DNA of 22,858 nucleotides from Chara braunii (GCA_003427395.1 BFEA01000139.1:1255961-1278818), one strand, 5' to 3'. Positions 10,792 to 20,274 are shown, numbered from the stretch's first letter. Notes: generated by a model from the sequence alone, not told the origin. Numbers and translations: made by a program.

Positions 10792-10809
10792 GAAGTTTAC
10801 CGACGTGCT
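10792..10809. repeat. Left target-site duplication of U6 retrocopy
   Basis: GAAGTTTACCGACGTGCT, identical over 18 bp to the copy at 10933-10950. Confidence 0.95.
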
Positions 10810-10827
10810 GTCCTTCGGGACATCCGT

Positions 10828-10859
<32 letters not shown>

Positions 10860-10906
10860 GGCCCCTGCGCAAGGATGACACGCATAAATCGAGAAATGGT
10901 CCAAAT
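10810..10906 (+). pseudogene. U6 snRNA retrocopy, full length
   Basis: U6 is the catalytic small nuclear RNA of the spliceosome. This 97-bp copy begins exactly at the RNA 5' end with the GTCCTTCGGGAC hairpin. It then has the invariant ATACAGAGAAGATTAGCATG segment with the ACAGAG box, the CAAGGATGACACGCA block, and the plant-type end ATCGAGAAATGGTCCAAAT. Instead of a polymerase III T-run it is followed by an A-rich tail (10907-10932). It is bracketed by an 18-bp target duplication. I see no upstream element or TATA box at plant U6 spacing. It was therefore made by LINE-type reverse transcription and is probably silent, although the RNA sequence itself looks undamaged. Confidence 0.93.
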
Positions 10907-10932
10907 AAAAAAAAAAAAAGAAAAAAAAAAAA
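10907..10932 (+). other. A-rich tail of the U6 retrocopy
   Basis: 26 bases, A with a single G, between the U6 3' end and the second target duplication. Confidence 0.9.
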
Positions 10933-10950
10933 GAAGTTTACCGACGTGCT
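10933..10950. repeat. Right target-site duplication of U6 retrocopy
   Basis: GAAGTTTACCGACGTGCT, identical to 10792-10809. Confidence 0.95.
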
Positions 10951-11148
10951 CTGTGAAGTTTCTCTGTGAAGTTATATCTCCACCAAGGAACACTGTTCAA
11001 ACGTGAAGATGAAAAACTTCCCGGCTACACTCCCGAAATCTCTGTTTACCTGTCGACAAAGCGAACAGTCTCACTCCTAAAATCTCAAAAATTGGTGAGC
11101 AGTTGGCCACAGTGTGCATTTGCTGAACTTTGCTGTATGTTCTGAGAA

Positions 11149-11650
11149 ATGTGGCAGAGCATTTTAGGTGCGAAGGAAGCGATACAGAAACTCTGCTCTG
11201 TTGGCTGGATTGAAGTTCATTTACAGCCGGGGGCTGAAAGCATTTTGAACAGGGCTAGGGACTGTGGAGAAGTGGTGCAGATGGGGGAGCGGGCTGAGAA
11301 ACGACTTCGAGAAGGAGTGCCGTCCGCCATGGGTCCATCTTCAGTCCAGAAGTTAAAGTCAGCTTTGAAGTCCGGCTCTGCAGCGAAATCCACTTGTGAA
11401 GGGCAAGAGTCTGACAAAAAAGGTGAGCTTTCGGTTTTGTCTTATTCGCCAAGCGCTTATTCCAAACTCGCGGAGGAGAAGGGGGAGGAGGTAGATGATG
11501 AGGAGGAAGAGCTGCCGGTTTGCCCTTTTTCTTCTGTTTATTGTCACAGGCCTGCTCTTATCACCCCGTCTAACAGTGGCCACCGGTTTTTCAAAAAAAA
11601 AAAGGAAAAAAGGTGAGAATCTGGAGCAAGAGGACGTGGACAAAGAGGAG
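11149..11650 (+). CDS. Possible two-exon gene fragment, unknown protein
   Basis: A plus-strand frame from 11149 (MWQSILGAKEAIQKLC) runs through protein-like, charged sequence to a good splice donor, AAAAAAG|GTGAGC, at 11422/11423. A pyrimidine-rich tract and TTGTCACAG|GC acceptor sit at 11549/11550. Splicing out these 127 bases keeps the frame (ESDKK-G-LLLSPRLTVATG) and leads into SKKKRKKGENLEQEDVDKEE, a basic then acidic segment. Possible next donors are AAAAAAG|GTGAGA (11612) and GAG|GTAAGG (11650). I do not recognise the protein; the KKKRKK cluster could be nuclear localisation. The first exon may start upstream. Without transcript data this is a model only. Confidence 0.35.
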
Positions 11651-11681
11651 GTAAGGGAGGAGCAAGTGTGTGCTGTGGTTT

Positions 11682-11769
11682 GTCTTTGGGGACATCAGTT
11701 CAAATTGGAACGATAGTATGATACAGAGAAGATTAGCATGGCCGCTGTGCAAGGATGCCATGCATAAAT
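11682..11769 (+). pseudogene. U6 snRNA relic 2, rearranged
   Basis: GTCTTTGGGGACATCAGTTC, then AAATTGGAACGATA, an 8-base insertion, CAGAGAAGATTAGCATGGCC, and a diverged block ending GCATAAAT. The insertion sits just before the ACAGAG box and looks like a local duplication (GTATGATA). The last quarter of U6 is missing. No A tail or clear target duplication is visible. Confidence 0.85.
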
Positions 11770-11799
11770 GAAGTGTCTTTCAGTTTTTCCCCTTCTGGA

Positions 11800-12000
11800 G
11801 TGAAGGTAGAGGGGGGGAGGGGGGGGGAGGGGAGGGAGGAGGAAGAGGATTATGAAATGATTGAACAGCCTTGACACTCAGAGGGAGAGTGAGCCAGTAG
11901 AGATGGGGAAATCAGGCGGGGGGGGAAGAGGCGGAGGGCACGATTAGGAGGGAGGCGTCTTATTGCTATTTCTCCGAGGAGGTCCTCAACGTACGTCAGG
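11800..12000. other. G-rich low-complexity stretch
   Basis: Runs of GGGGGGGAGGGG and GGAGGGAGG lie on the plus strand. No gene was seen. Confidence 0.5.
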
Positions 12001-12043
12001 TGAGCGAAGGTCATGGTATTACTCAGGTGACACGCTACCTCCT

Positions 12044-12095
12044 CACCTAAAGTACCTTGTCACCTGAAGTACCTTGTCATCTGAAGTACCTTTTC
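12044..12095. repeat. 17-bp tandem repeat, 3 copies
   Basis: AAGTACCTTGTCACCTG is repeated with one change and then a partial third copy. Confidence 0.8.
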
Positions 12096-12317
12096 TTAAG
12101 GCCTTTGCCATGATACTCAGGAAATACTAGGGCTTTTCTGCCTCAGCTCTGGACGTGATTGCGGTCAGATGCATCCAGGTCTTGCCGTAATTGTGGGCTG
12201 GTACTTTTAGAAAAGTGCTAGTTTGAGTTTAGTAGTTTACCCTCGGCTACTACAAGAGGATGGATATGTCTAGTTCGAATTGTGAGTTTGAGAATTTGCA
12301 ATGAGCAAGAATGACAG

Positions 12318-12570
12318 TCGGCCTAGCTCAGTTGATACACCCTTCAACTGTTGAAAATACAGCCCTGATTCGAATCCAGATGGAACTAGATGGGGAAATG
12401 ACCACAGCTAAATTAAGACTGAGGCAAGAGAACTACTTGACGTGATCAACCCTGGCATGAGGTCGACATGACTGATCACGCATCCGTGGACCGCACCACA
12501 CCATGCTGTGCACCCGACAGGCGCCCCTCAAGTACACTATGTATGTGTCTGCATGAATGAAAAATCAGTG
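12318..12570 (+). repeat. tRNA-derived SINE 1
   Basis: The head starts GGCCTAGCTCAGTTGATACA (D-arm and A box). It has CAACTGTTGA in the anticodon region and GATTCGAATCC (B box) at 12367-12377. A tRNA-unrelated body follows to about 12570. The CTGTTGA loop resembles a tRNA-Asn loop (anticodon GTT), which is an inference. The acceptor stem does not close, so it is not a working tRNA. The 3' end is uncertain. Confidence 0.7.
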
Positions 12571-12666
12571 GCCACTGTCGCAAAAAGAATGGTGAAACAG
12601 AGGAGAGAGTGTGTGATTTGGATTTGGAAGTTTGGGCATTTCTTTTTTAAAACTCTTTAGTATGAA

Positions 12667-12966
12667 TTGTCTTTTGTATTAATAATGCTGGAAACCGGGT
12701 CCAGCGTCTCTTACATCAGCTGTACTCACTCGGCACTTCTCTCCGTTACGGTCGAGAGCTCGTGGGACAGCAGGGTTTTTTTTTTTTTTTTACACCCACC
12801 TGAGATGGCAGCGAATGGGAGGATTCACCACTGTATGAAGGGAAACACAAACATACAAGGGCAATCAATTGCGTTAGATTACATGAAGCAGCAGAAGAAG
12901 ATCGATTTTAGATGGAGGAAAGAGGAAGATAGGGAAATGGAAAGAGAGAAGAAAATGCCAACATAA
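12667..12966 (+). other. Unrecognised reading frame after a T-run
   Basis: After a 14-T run and CACCTGAG near 12780-12803, a frame reads MAANGRIHHCMKGNTNIQGQ and ends in charged residues at 12966. The T-run plus AG could be a splice acceptor, but no partner exon or homology is recognised. Confidence 0.2.
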
Positions 12967-12989
12967 CAACCCATGAGAGGAGGTACGTG

Positions 12990-14270
12990 CAATAGTCACA
13001 GGCACTTTGAAAAATACGGAAATGTAGTAGTACACGAAAATGCCATGCTGGTAATGTCCCTATGCATTTCATCTGCTCGCCCACCAGCGGCGGAATTGTC
13101 AGGGGACTAAAGAAGAGTGTACGTAATCGGATAATCCCCCTAAAACCTCATTGTTAAATACTTGCCGAATCACGAGAACTTCTCCAGCCAGTCCAACCAC
13201 ATGCAGAAACACCAAGTCCCCAAGAGTTCACACAGTATAGCAGAGTAAGGCGGGAACGAGAGAGGGCTCGGGAGGATGGAGATAGAAGAACAATGGGGGG
13301 GAAAAGCGGGAAACTTTGGATGGAAAGGTCCTGAAAACCGTCATCGGGATGGAATAGAAATAGAGAGAGGAGAGCAGTTGAAAGTTCCTCCGAAGATCGT
13401 CCAGAACATCGATCGTGAGGGCTTCGTTGATCCAGACCAGTACCCACGTAGCAGCAATCTGAAAATTGCCACGACAATCTTCACATACTTCCGTGGGGAG
13501 AGAACTTTGCGAGAAAGGAGCCGTTGAAGGCCTTCAGAAGCAGGTCAGATGGGGCGACAGTAGAATTGTTGTCAGAGAATACGAATAAATCAACCACCCT
13601 TCAAGCTGGGAAAGAGAAAGCAGAGGGTGGAAAAGGTAATGAAGGAAAGTACACCCTGTAATCAGCAAAAAGGACCGCACGGGAAGTATCTTCAACCGTG
13701 GTCCCGTTCCCGCCAGAAGCAATCAGTCCAAAGGAGAGAGAAAAGCACAGAGACGCGGAGACAGCAAGGGGGAGAGAGCAAGGGGGAGGATAAAGAATTA
13801 GGAGAGAGGGAAGGAAGGGAAGGGAAGGAGAAAAGGAGGAGTTAAGAGGTGGTTAACGTTGGACAGCAGAGCAATAAAGAATGGAAGCAGAAGATCGCCC
13901 GCGCGAAGTTGTAGAACCCAGGTGGATGGACGTGCCTCGTGTTGCTCCTTTCTATCGTGGGAGAGATAGAGCTCTGGATAGGTATTGTCGCAAGTACTAG
14001 CATGGAATAAGGCGAGAAGCTCGGAGGACGAGTACGAACCGAAGTGAACATAAATAGTATGGATGAAGACATTGAAGGCGGAAGGAACTGCGCGATCGTA
14101 TTGACCACTACCTAGGTGCAGACCCTGCTGTTTAGCATGCATGGGTCACACACAAAAAAGAACACGTTGTGAGCTGCTGAAACTGATACGGAACGCTGAA
14201 GCAGGTACCAAACGCCGAAAATAGGCCTTTAGAAGTGTCACCGATCTAGCAATGGAAATAACCCAACCCA
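12990..14270. other. Unassigned region
   Basis: Moderately A- and G-rich sequence with short frames on both strands, none with recognisable motifs. 13740-13840 is purine-rich low complexity. Confidence 0.4.
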
Positions 14271-14384
14271 GTGGTCCCAAACCCCTCTTCGAGCTGTAGA
14301 GAACGATCTCAGCGAATCATAAAACATCCTTCGTGGAAAACCCTTGAGACGGAGCTCCTTCCTCAGTGCGAGCAAGCTCAGAAA

Positions 14385-14550
14385 AACTCGTTATTTTCAA
14401 TATCTTGTTCATTGGGTTGCATCTTGATCCGAACTGCTCCAGCCCTGCTCCAAGCCTTGCTTTTTTTTTTTTTTTAATTCAGAATTACTCGTCATTTTTC
14501 AGTGTTTTGTTCATTGGGTTGCATCTTGATCTGAAATTCGGTCTGTATTT
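14385..14550. repeat. 102-bp tandem duplication
   Basis: TTGTTCATTGGGTTGCATCT starts at 14405 and again at 14507. The similarity begins upstream (ACTCGTTATTTTCA against ACTCGTCATTTTTCA). A 15-T run lies between the copies. Confidence 0.8.
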
Positions 14551-14844
14551 CAACAGTTCAGCATTGATTGGTACCCGAATAGGAGGATGGACCACTGCTC
14601 CAGCCAGCCCTGATTTTTTCTCACCACAGCTGAGTCTGCTATTTTGCTGAAAGAGATCCTAATGCAAGGAAGATGAGTGTGAACGATATACAGAAAACCG
14701 AGTTGCGAAATCACACAGATGTCTAAGTAGTCGTGTCCAAGCAGAGAGTACAAATGCACCGAGAAACCATCCATATAGAGCAATACAATGAAGTAATGAG
14801 CCAATGTTCAAGCCCGTAGGCCACACCAACACAGTATCCAAAGT

Positions 14845-14845
14845 N
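14845..14845. other. Ambiguous base N
   Basis: A single undetermined base in unassigned sequence at AAGTNGATCC. Confidence 0.9.
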
Positions 14846-15021
14846 GATCCTCTCTGTCTGGCGCCCAGCGCCCAGCCTACTCTGCCCGACTATCCTACCT
14901 ACAGCTGTGTTCACGCAACAGGCCCACTTCGACTCTCGAAGACCAATGTACATGACTGTCAACACCATAGCCGACCTCTCTTCATGCACCAGGTACGTAT
15001 CTCGTCACCCTCAATCAGACC

Positions 15022-15600
15022 TTGATAACCCCACACTCCCCTCCTTCCCTGAAGACCACCAGATCACCCGCATTACCCCCTGGTACCCAGCAGCCCGGCT
15101 ATGGCTGCCTGCGCCCCGCTTCCCTGCAGCGCCCCACTTCACCTCAACGCGGCCCGTCAGCGCCCTTGGCCGCAGCACAGCATCAAGCAGTAGCGCAGCA
15201 GCACTTCCACATTGCCTACGCAGGCCAGAATGCCTGGCCTGGGCTGCCTCACTTCTTTTATGGAAGTGGCAGCCTCCTGGATGGTGTGTGTGGCCTGGCT
15301 GGAAGCTTCCAGTAGCTTCCGGTTGGGCCTCAGTCCCTGCGCCCAGGCCCGAGACTGCAGTTGAGGGCCTGAGCCTCCGGACTTGGGCTGTTTGCTGCAT
15401 CTGTGCAGGGCTCCCAGGTAGGTGCGTCCACAGTACTGCTTTTGCATAGGCCGATGGCCTGCTTCTCAATGTATCGGCCCTGCTTTGTGTGTATGTGCCC
15501 AATCGCAACTGTCAAGGCCTGGGCCAACTGTACGACGCAACTTAGTGAGGCTCGCGCGTCCATTCAACCAACTGGCGTGCTGCAAGAGCCTAAATACCCA
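15022..15600. other. GC-rich patch with coding-like frames on both strands
   Basis: Composition jumps to GC-rich compared with its neighbours. On the plus strand 15022-15315 reads as a Pro/Gln/Ala-rich sequence ending AYAGQNAWPGLPHFFYGSG. On the minus strand 15563-15330 and, in another frame, 15447-15157 read as KQGRYIEKQAIGLCKSSTVD and RKLLEASSQATHTIQEAATS. Neither is recognised. The pieces could be rearranged fragments of a transposon or gene. A strong splice donor, CAG|GTACGT, lies upstream at 14992/14993. Confidence 0.3.
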
Positions 15601-15874
15601 CATATGAAAGTGTCGAATTTTGGCCTTTGACGAATATTCAGGCCCGCCTTCACTTAGGGCAGGCACTCGGCTTGTTGGGGGCCTTTGCCCACAACATGTG
15701 ATGTCTGATAGGGCCCCGTGAGGGCTTGCTTCTCGCACTAACAGTATTGGTTGCTTCCCCTTGGAAGGGTCAACTAACTGTCAGCTGTTCATTGACTTTT
15801 CTGCTTTCTGCTCCATCTTTTTACTCTAGCTAGTAGCTAGTAGCTATTTCTTTTTCTTTTTTTTTTACACCCAG

Positions 15875-16066
15875 AAAAATCTTGCTCCATCTATTTCTGG
15901 AGGTCGCCAATCCAGTCACTCGTCACAGGCAAGCAAAAGTTCAGACTCGGAGTATTCAGACAGCAAAGAAAGAAAGAAAAGGAGGAACAAAACAACAACT
16001 TCAACAAGTCAAGGGGGAGAGCCATCTCTGTCTCTAGCTATTTCAGTGGATCTTCACATTGAAGAA
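15875..16066 (+). CDS. Probable exon of an unknown gene (exon A)
   Basis: The stretch is open for 64 codons after a polypyrimidine tract and TTTTACACCCAG acceptor, and ends at a GAAGAA|GTAAAC donor. It encodes a Ser-rich, low-complexity segment with SSDSEYSDSKERKKRRNKTT, then QGGEPSLSLAISVDLHIEE. The mix of acidic serines and a basic cluster suggests a nuclear or regulatory protein, but there is no recognised domain. The exon A frame does not join directly to exon B at its best acceptor (phase 0 against phase 1). Either an unseen exon lies between them or a different acceptor is used, for example TTCAAG|GAC at 16575. Confidence 0.4.
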
Positions 16067-16080
16067 GTAAACTGATGTAT

Positions 16081-16278
16081 CATGTATGCCCCCCCCTCTT
16101 CAAAGGGCAACGACCTTGAGACATCATCATTGAACTGACCGGCCCTTGGTGATTCAGAAATATGTAATTTAAACTAATTTTGTTAATCTGACTGCATCTG
16201 GATTCGAACTTGGGTCTCAATGTCAACAGTTCCTGGGTGTACCAATTGAGCTACTAGGCCCGTTGGTACTAACTTGGT
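16081..16278 (-). repeat. tRNA-derived SINE 2, in a probable intron
   Basis: On the minus strand from about 16262 it reads GGGCCTAGTAGCTCAATTGG, then GGAACTGTTGAC in the anticodon region, then AAGTTCGAATCCAGATG (B box) near 16200. A unique body follows, ending GCCCTTTGAAGAGGGGGGGG. A 10-bp direct repeat, ACTGATGTAT, flanks it at 16071-16080 and 16279-16288 as the likely target duplication. The head and the AACTGTTGA core are shared with the SINE at 12318. Confidence 0.72.
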
Positions 16279-16554
16279 ACTGATGTATGTCAGTTTAAAA
16301 ACTTTGATTACCCCAAAGGGCCCAAACCTGCTTTAGAATACTGAATTTTTTATTTATTTTTTTCAGAAACGGATGGCTTTTATTATTATAGCCTAAAATC
16401 AGGTTCAGCGGCCACAATGAAGGAACAATATTGATTTTCTATTTGTGTCTTTGTGGTTAGTATTTCAGAAACATGTATTATATCTCTTCATTTTCGCATG
16501 GATTCTTGTGAATCTGAGCCATCCACTCTTTTTCCTCCCCCTTCCCCCCCTCAG

Positions 16555-16835
16555 ATGTACGGCATATCACATTCAAGGACACAACGAAGGTGTCCGAAGA
16601 AGAGCTTGTTGCAGCAATGGGTAAAATTTCTTCACACATTGGCAATCTCTCCAAGTTCACAAAGGCATCCAAACTTGCGCTCCAGTTGTTGGAGTCCGAC
16701 AGCATAACGACAAGCAATGCAGACCACTTTTTCAATATCCTGATATCTGCGGCATCCATACTGCCCTCGCTATGTGACGACAAGACAAAGATGGACTGCA
16801 GGGCACTTTTCGTCGCAGCAGGAGACAGAAAAGAG
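16555..16835 (+). CDS. Probable exon of an unknown gene (exon B)
   Basis: A strong C/T tract and CCCCTCAG acceptor precede 16555. The frame is open for about 93 codons: VRHITFKDTTKVSEEELVAA, then a helical-looking domain with LSKFTKASKLALQLLESD and NADHFFNILISAASILPSL, ending at GAG|GTTGGT, a weaker donor. Composition and codons look genuinely coding and contrast with the surrounding AT-rich introns. I do not recognise the domain. It probably belongs to the same gene as the exon at 15875. Confidence 0.45.
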
Positions 16836-16862
16836 GTTGGTTGATGCATCTCCGTCGTTCCC

Positions 16863-17000
16863 AAGTCTCTTTTTTTTCCCCCTTTGAAAGGGGTAGCCCC
16901 TAACCTTATTGTATTATGAGCTCATCAGGATTTCAACTCCTAAATTGTTTAATATGTTTATCAACAGTTACATGTATGTGCCATTCAGCCACATGGGCTG
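16863..17000 (-). repeat. tRNA-derived SINE 3, degraded
   Basis: On the minus strand it has the same order as SINE 2: an AGCCCATGTGGCTGAATGG head, AACTGTTGATAA core, AGGAGTTGAAATCC as a decayed B box, and a 3' end with ACCCCTTTCAAAGGGG. The body is shorter than in SINE 2. Confidence 0.55.
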
Positions 17001-17050
17001 AGTAAGTTCTTTACATATTAGGAAAAAAAGTTCCAAAAAATTTGAAAAAA

Positions 17051-17121
17051 ACACATAGTCACATACAAAGCAATGGCTTCTTCTACACATAGTCACATAC
17101 AAAGAAATGGCTTCTTCTTCT
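17051..17121. repeat. 34-bp tandem duplication
   Basis: ACACATAGTCACATACAAAG starts at 17051 and 17085, and the similarity runs through AATGGCTTCTTCT. It abuts the plastid-derived fragment. Confidence 0.85.
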
Positions 17122-17424
<303 letters not shown>

Positions 17425-17805
17425 TAAGGAAGAAGAAGAATAGCTTTGTTTTCAGTTATCGATGTTTATCATCCATAACATCCACTCGGTGGTGGTGTTG
17501 TCCAATTCTCAGCAAGGCATCAAAGCTCCCTGCCTCATCTTTATGTCACATTCGTATCAGCAGATAGGCATGTTGCCAAGCCAACGAATCATGAAAGTGC
17601 ACAGAAGTAACAATACAAGCAGCGGAAGACTGAAAAAGCACCTATCCGTCTCATCATACTCTGCACTCAGCACGCGCATACATCATCACTTGTGAGACAA
17701 TAGAGGAGGGGACAGAGACGGAAGAGGTCCCTCCTCTCCTCACATGCATAGGGAGAAGTACCACAGATGATGGAGGCAGGGAATGAGATAAATGTGAGCG
17801 AAGAC
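17425..17805. other. Unassigned sequence
   Basis: Short frames only and no recognisable motif. Confidence 0.4.
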
Positions 17806-17858
17806 GAAGAAGAAGAAGAAGAAGAAGAAGAAGAAGAAGAAGAAGAAGAAGAAGAAGA
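17806..17858. repeat. GAA/AAG microsatellite
   Basis: About 17 uninterrupted GAA units. Confidence 0.97.
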
Positions 17859-17980
17859 GAGTGCAACTCAATGTATCAGCCGAATGATGAGAATCTCTCC
17901 CTGAAAGTTCCACAATTTTCTCAGCCCAAATGTTGAGTCCAAATCTGGGAGGCAACTCTCGAAATAGTCACCAAGTCACT

Positions 17981-17982
<2 letters not shown>

Positions 17983-18051
<69 letters not shown>
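17983..18051. repeat. TC microsatellite
   Basis: About 34 uninterrupted TC units. Confidence 0.97.
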
Positions 18052-18054
<3 letters not shown>

Positions 18055-18649
18055 CTTGGGGCTCTACTACTGTTATTGCTCCCAGCAACCATCGACTATG
18101 ACTACCCTCAGCCTTACTCTGTTCACTTGTCACTTCTTCACACAACTTCGCAACAATGCCTCCGCAGCCAGTCTGAATGGACTCGTGCTTTGAGGACAAC
18201 TGCTGCTGTGCTTTTCTACCCGACAATTCACCTTCCCTTCCCTTGGACTTTTTGGACTGGTACCTGATAGCCTGCGGCCCGTGGACTCTCAGCCTTTGAC
18301 GCTTCTGAAATGTTCACTGACTTTCCTGAGACCCTAGGCTGCTGACTCGTCTGCAACTGGAGTGGAGTGGACTGGACTGGACTGGAGTCACTGGATTGAA
18401 CTAGTCTGCCTCAACTCCCTAACCTACCAGACCATTCTAGGCCTACCTAAGCTACTGGACCGGGAATAATGGTACAACGGACCTCGGGACTTCCAGAGTG
18501 GGCCTCTGATAACCGTGAAATCATTCCGATAGCCTGCAATCTGACGGATAGGATGGATATTAGGTATTAGATGGTAATTTGAGTACTCGTTATTACTTAA
18601 ACGAGGGTGTAAAAATCCAACCAATTATAGAATAGTCAAGTTTCTTTTG

Positions 18650-18650
<1 letters not shown>
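18052..18650. other. Unassigned sequence
   Basis: No supported gene. A short pentanucleotide repeat, GGACT, is at 18369-18386. Confidence 0.4.

Positions 18651-18651
<1 letters not shown>

Positions 18652-18686
<35 letters not shown>
18652..18686. repeat. CA microsatellite
   Basis: About 17 CA units. Confidence 0.97.
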
Positions 18687-18687
<1 letters not shown>

Positions 18688-18860
18688 CACAGCATTTTCG
18701 CGAGGAGGCTCAGAGAGTGTTTCTGTGGGTGTCATTCCCATGGGCTGCTTTTTTGGCGCACATGGAAGAAATGGGGGCTTCTAGGGTGTTTTAACTTTTA
18801 AGCAGCGGTGCTCCTAGTGTCGCGTGAAGATCTTGTGGAGTTTGGGATTATGGCACTATA

Positions 18861-18912
18861 CACTCCAGGGCTAGACAGCAAAGCTAAATGGAAGATGTCT
18901 AGCCATGGAGTG
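18861..18912. repeat. 17-bp inverted repeat (hairpin)
   Basis: Arms CACTCCAGGGCTAGACA (18861-18877) and TGTCTAGCCATGGAGTG (18896-18912) are complementary at 16 of 17 positions, with an 18-base loop. CTAT and ATAG extend the stem past one bulged A. It lies about 300 bp before the RT-Josephin element; its role is unknown. Confidence 0.75.
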
Positions 18913-19012
18913 ATAGAGATGGTGGTCATGTGAATGTGTTGTTTGGGGTGAATAGCAGTTCCAATGCTGTCGTCTTTTTGTAATTAATTTTGTATGGTTT
19001 CCTGGGCTGACT

Positions 19013-19197
19013 CGGAGGGCTCGCCACATTTTTTTGGACCTTTGGGAGATTGGGTCGGTGCTTTCTTGCTGGTGGAGTCCTCTGTTTTAGTTTGTGTTTT
19101 TTTTTGTGGACCAACACGGAGGGTTCTCCAAGTTTTTTTGGACCTAGAGCAGGGGCTCGGTGTTTTTTTTCTTGCTGGTGGAGTCTTCTGTCTTAGG
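19013..19197. repeat. 104-bp diverged tandem duplication before the RT
   Basis: CGGAGGGCTCGCC...TTTTTTTGGACCT...CTTGCTGGTGGAGTCCTCTG (from 19013) recurs with changes from 19117, ending TCTTAG at 19196. The copies are T-rich and sit directly upstream of the RT reading frame. They could be remains of a tandem terminal repeat or of 5' leader sequence. Confidence 0.75.
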
Positions 19198-20103
19198 TAA
19201 GTTGCCTTTGCCCTCCATCCTTATGCAGCGGACGGCACCTTGCGACATCAGCTGATTGGCATCCCGATGGGGACTAATTCTGGTCCGGAGATAGCTAATT
19301 TGACGTTGTATTGGAACGAGGCTCGATTTGTTGATGACCTCCAGCGGCGTGATCTTCGCGCAGCTCAACGGTATGCGTTCGCATACCGCTTGATCGATGA
19401 TGTTCTCTCATGGGGACATCTGCCACCACCGTCAGAGCACTGTGGCCTCAAATGGGAGGAGACCACAGCGCCTGATGGCTCTTGCACATTCTTGGGTGCA
19501 CGCCTCCAAGTCCGCCCTGACGGTTCCCTGCGTATGAGTGTCTTTGGCAAAGCAACTCAATGGAATTTCCCTGTTATTTGTTATCCTAGTGCTACGTCTA
19601 ACGTCCCTGCACACCAGCCGGCGAGAGTGTTTACAGGCCAGCTTACTAGGTTTGAGTATGTTTGCAACAACTGGTATGATTTCAAAACTGCAGCAGCGAT
19701 GCTCACACGCCGCATGCTTTTTCGCGGGCACTCTCCAACAACGCTTGCGAAAGGATGGACTTCCTATATTCGTAAACGTCAACACAGGTACCCTGCGCAC
19801 GTGACCCGCCTCTCCGGCTGGTTCTGCAACATGCTTCGATGGTCTATTCATCACCTGCTTTCTCGGGTATCCACACATTGTCCTCGGACTACGCCTATCG
19901 CAGCCCCTTCTTCATTATCGGCGCCTGTCACACCTATCACAGCCTCTTTTTCATTACCTGCGTCTGCCGCACCTGCGTCCTCATCAGTCTTTGTAACCCC
20001 TTCCATGTCGTTTGTGACCCTGGCTGCCCCTTTTCGGTTCGCAGCCTCTTCCTCATCGGCCTTGGTTGCTTCTATGATTGATTCCGCGGGAGCAACTCGA
20101 CCC

Positions 20104-20274
20104 GCAGCTGCTGTGTCGCCCTTGGTCTCGGTGTGTTTCTCCATGGCATCCGTGGCCACCGCAATTGTTGTGTCGCCCTTGGTCTCGGTGTGTTCCTCCA
20201 TGGCATTCGTGACCACCGCAGCTGCTGTGTCGCCCTTGGTCTCGGTGCGTTCCTCCATGGCATCCGTAGCCATG
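20104..20274 (+). repeat. 57-bp coding repeat, 3 copies, in the linker
   Basis: Units start at 20104, 20161 and 20218. Each encodes 19 residues around VSPLVSV(C/R)xSMAxV. The DNA copies are nearly identical, so the expansion is recent. It keeps the frame. Confidence 0.92.

Noticed and set aside
10810-10906. Functional U6 gene
   Set aside because: It has an A-rich tail, an 18-bp target duplication, no T-run terminator and no visible plant-type promoter.
12320-12390. Working tRNA gene
   Set aside because: The A and B boxes fit, but the acceptor and anticodon stems do not pair; better explained as a SINE head.
14550-14989. Minus frames as a copia-type RT
   Set aside because: No YVDD box or other copia RT motif could be placed.
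16915-16926. Second hammerhead core (CTGATGAG on the minus strand)
   Set aside because: No stem II or GAAA core follows; it lies in the degraded SINE.
17051-17121. CRISPR-like direct repeats
   Set aside because: Only two adjacent copies without spacers in a eukaryotic context.
19198-19230. A 32-base intron before the RT frame
   Set aside because: It is too short for a spliceosomal intron; noted only as possible splice-like junctions.
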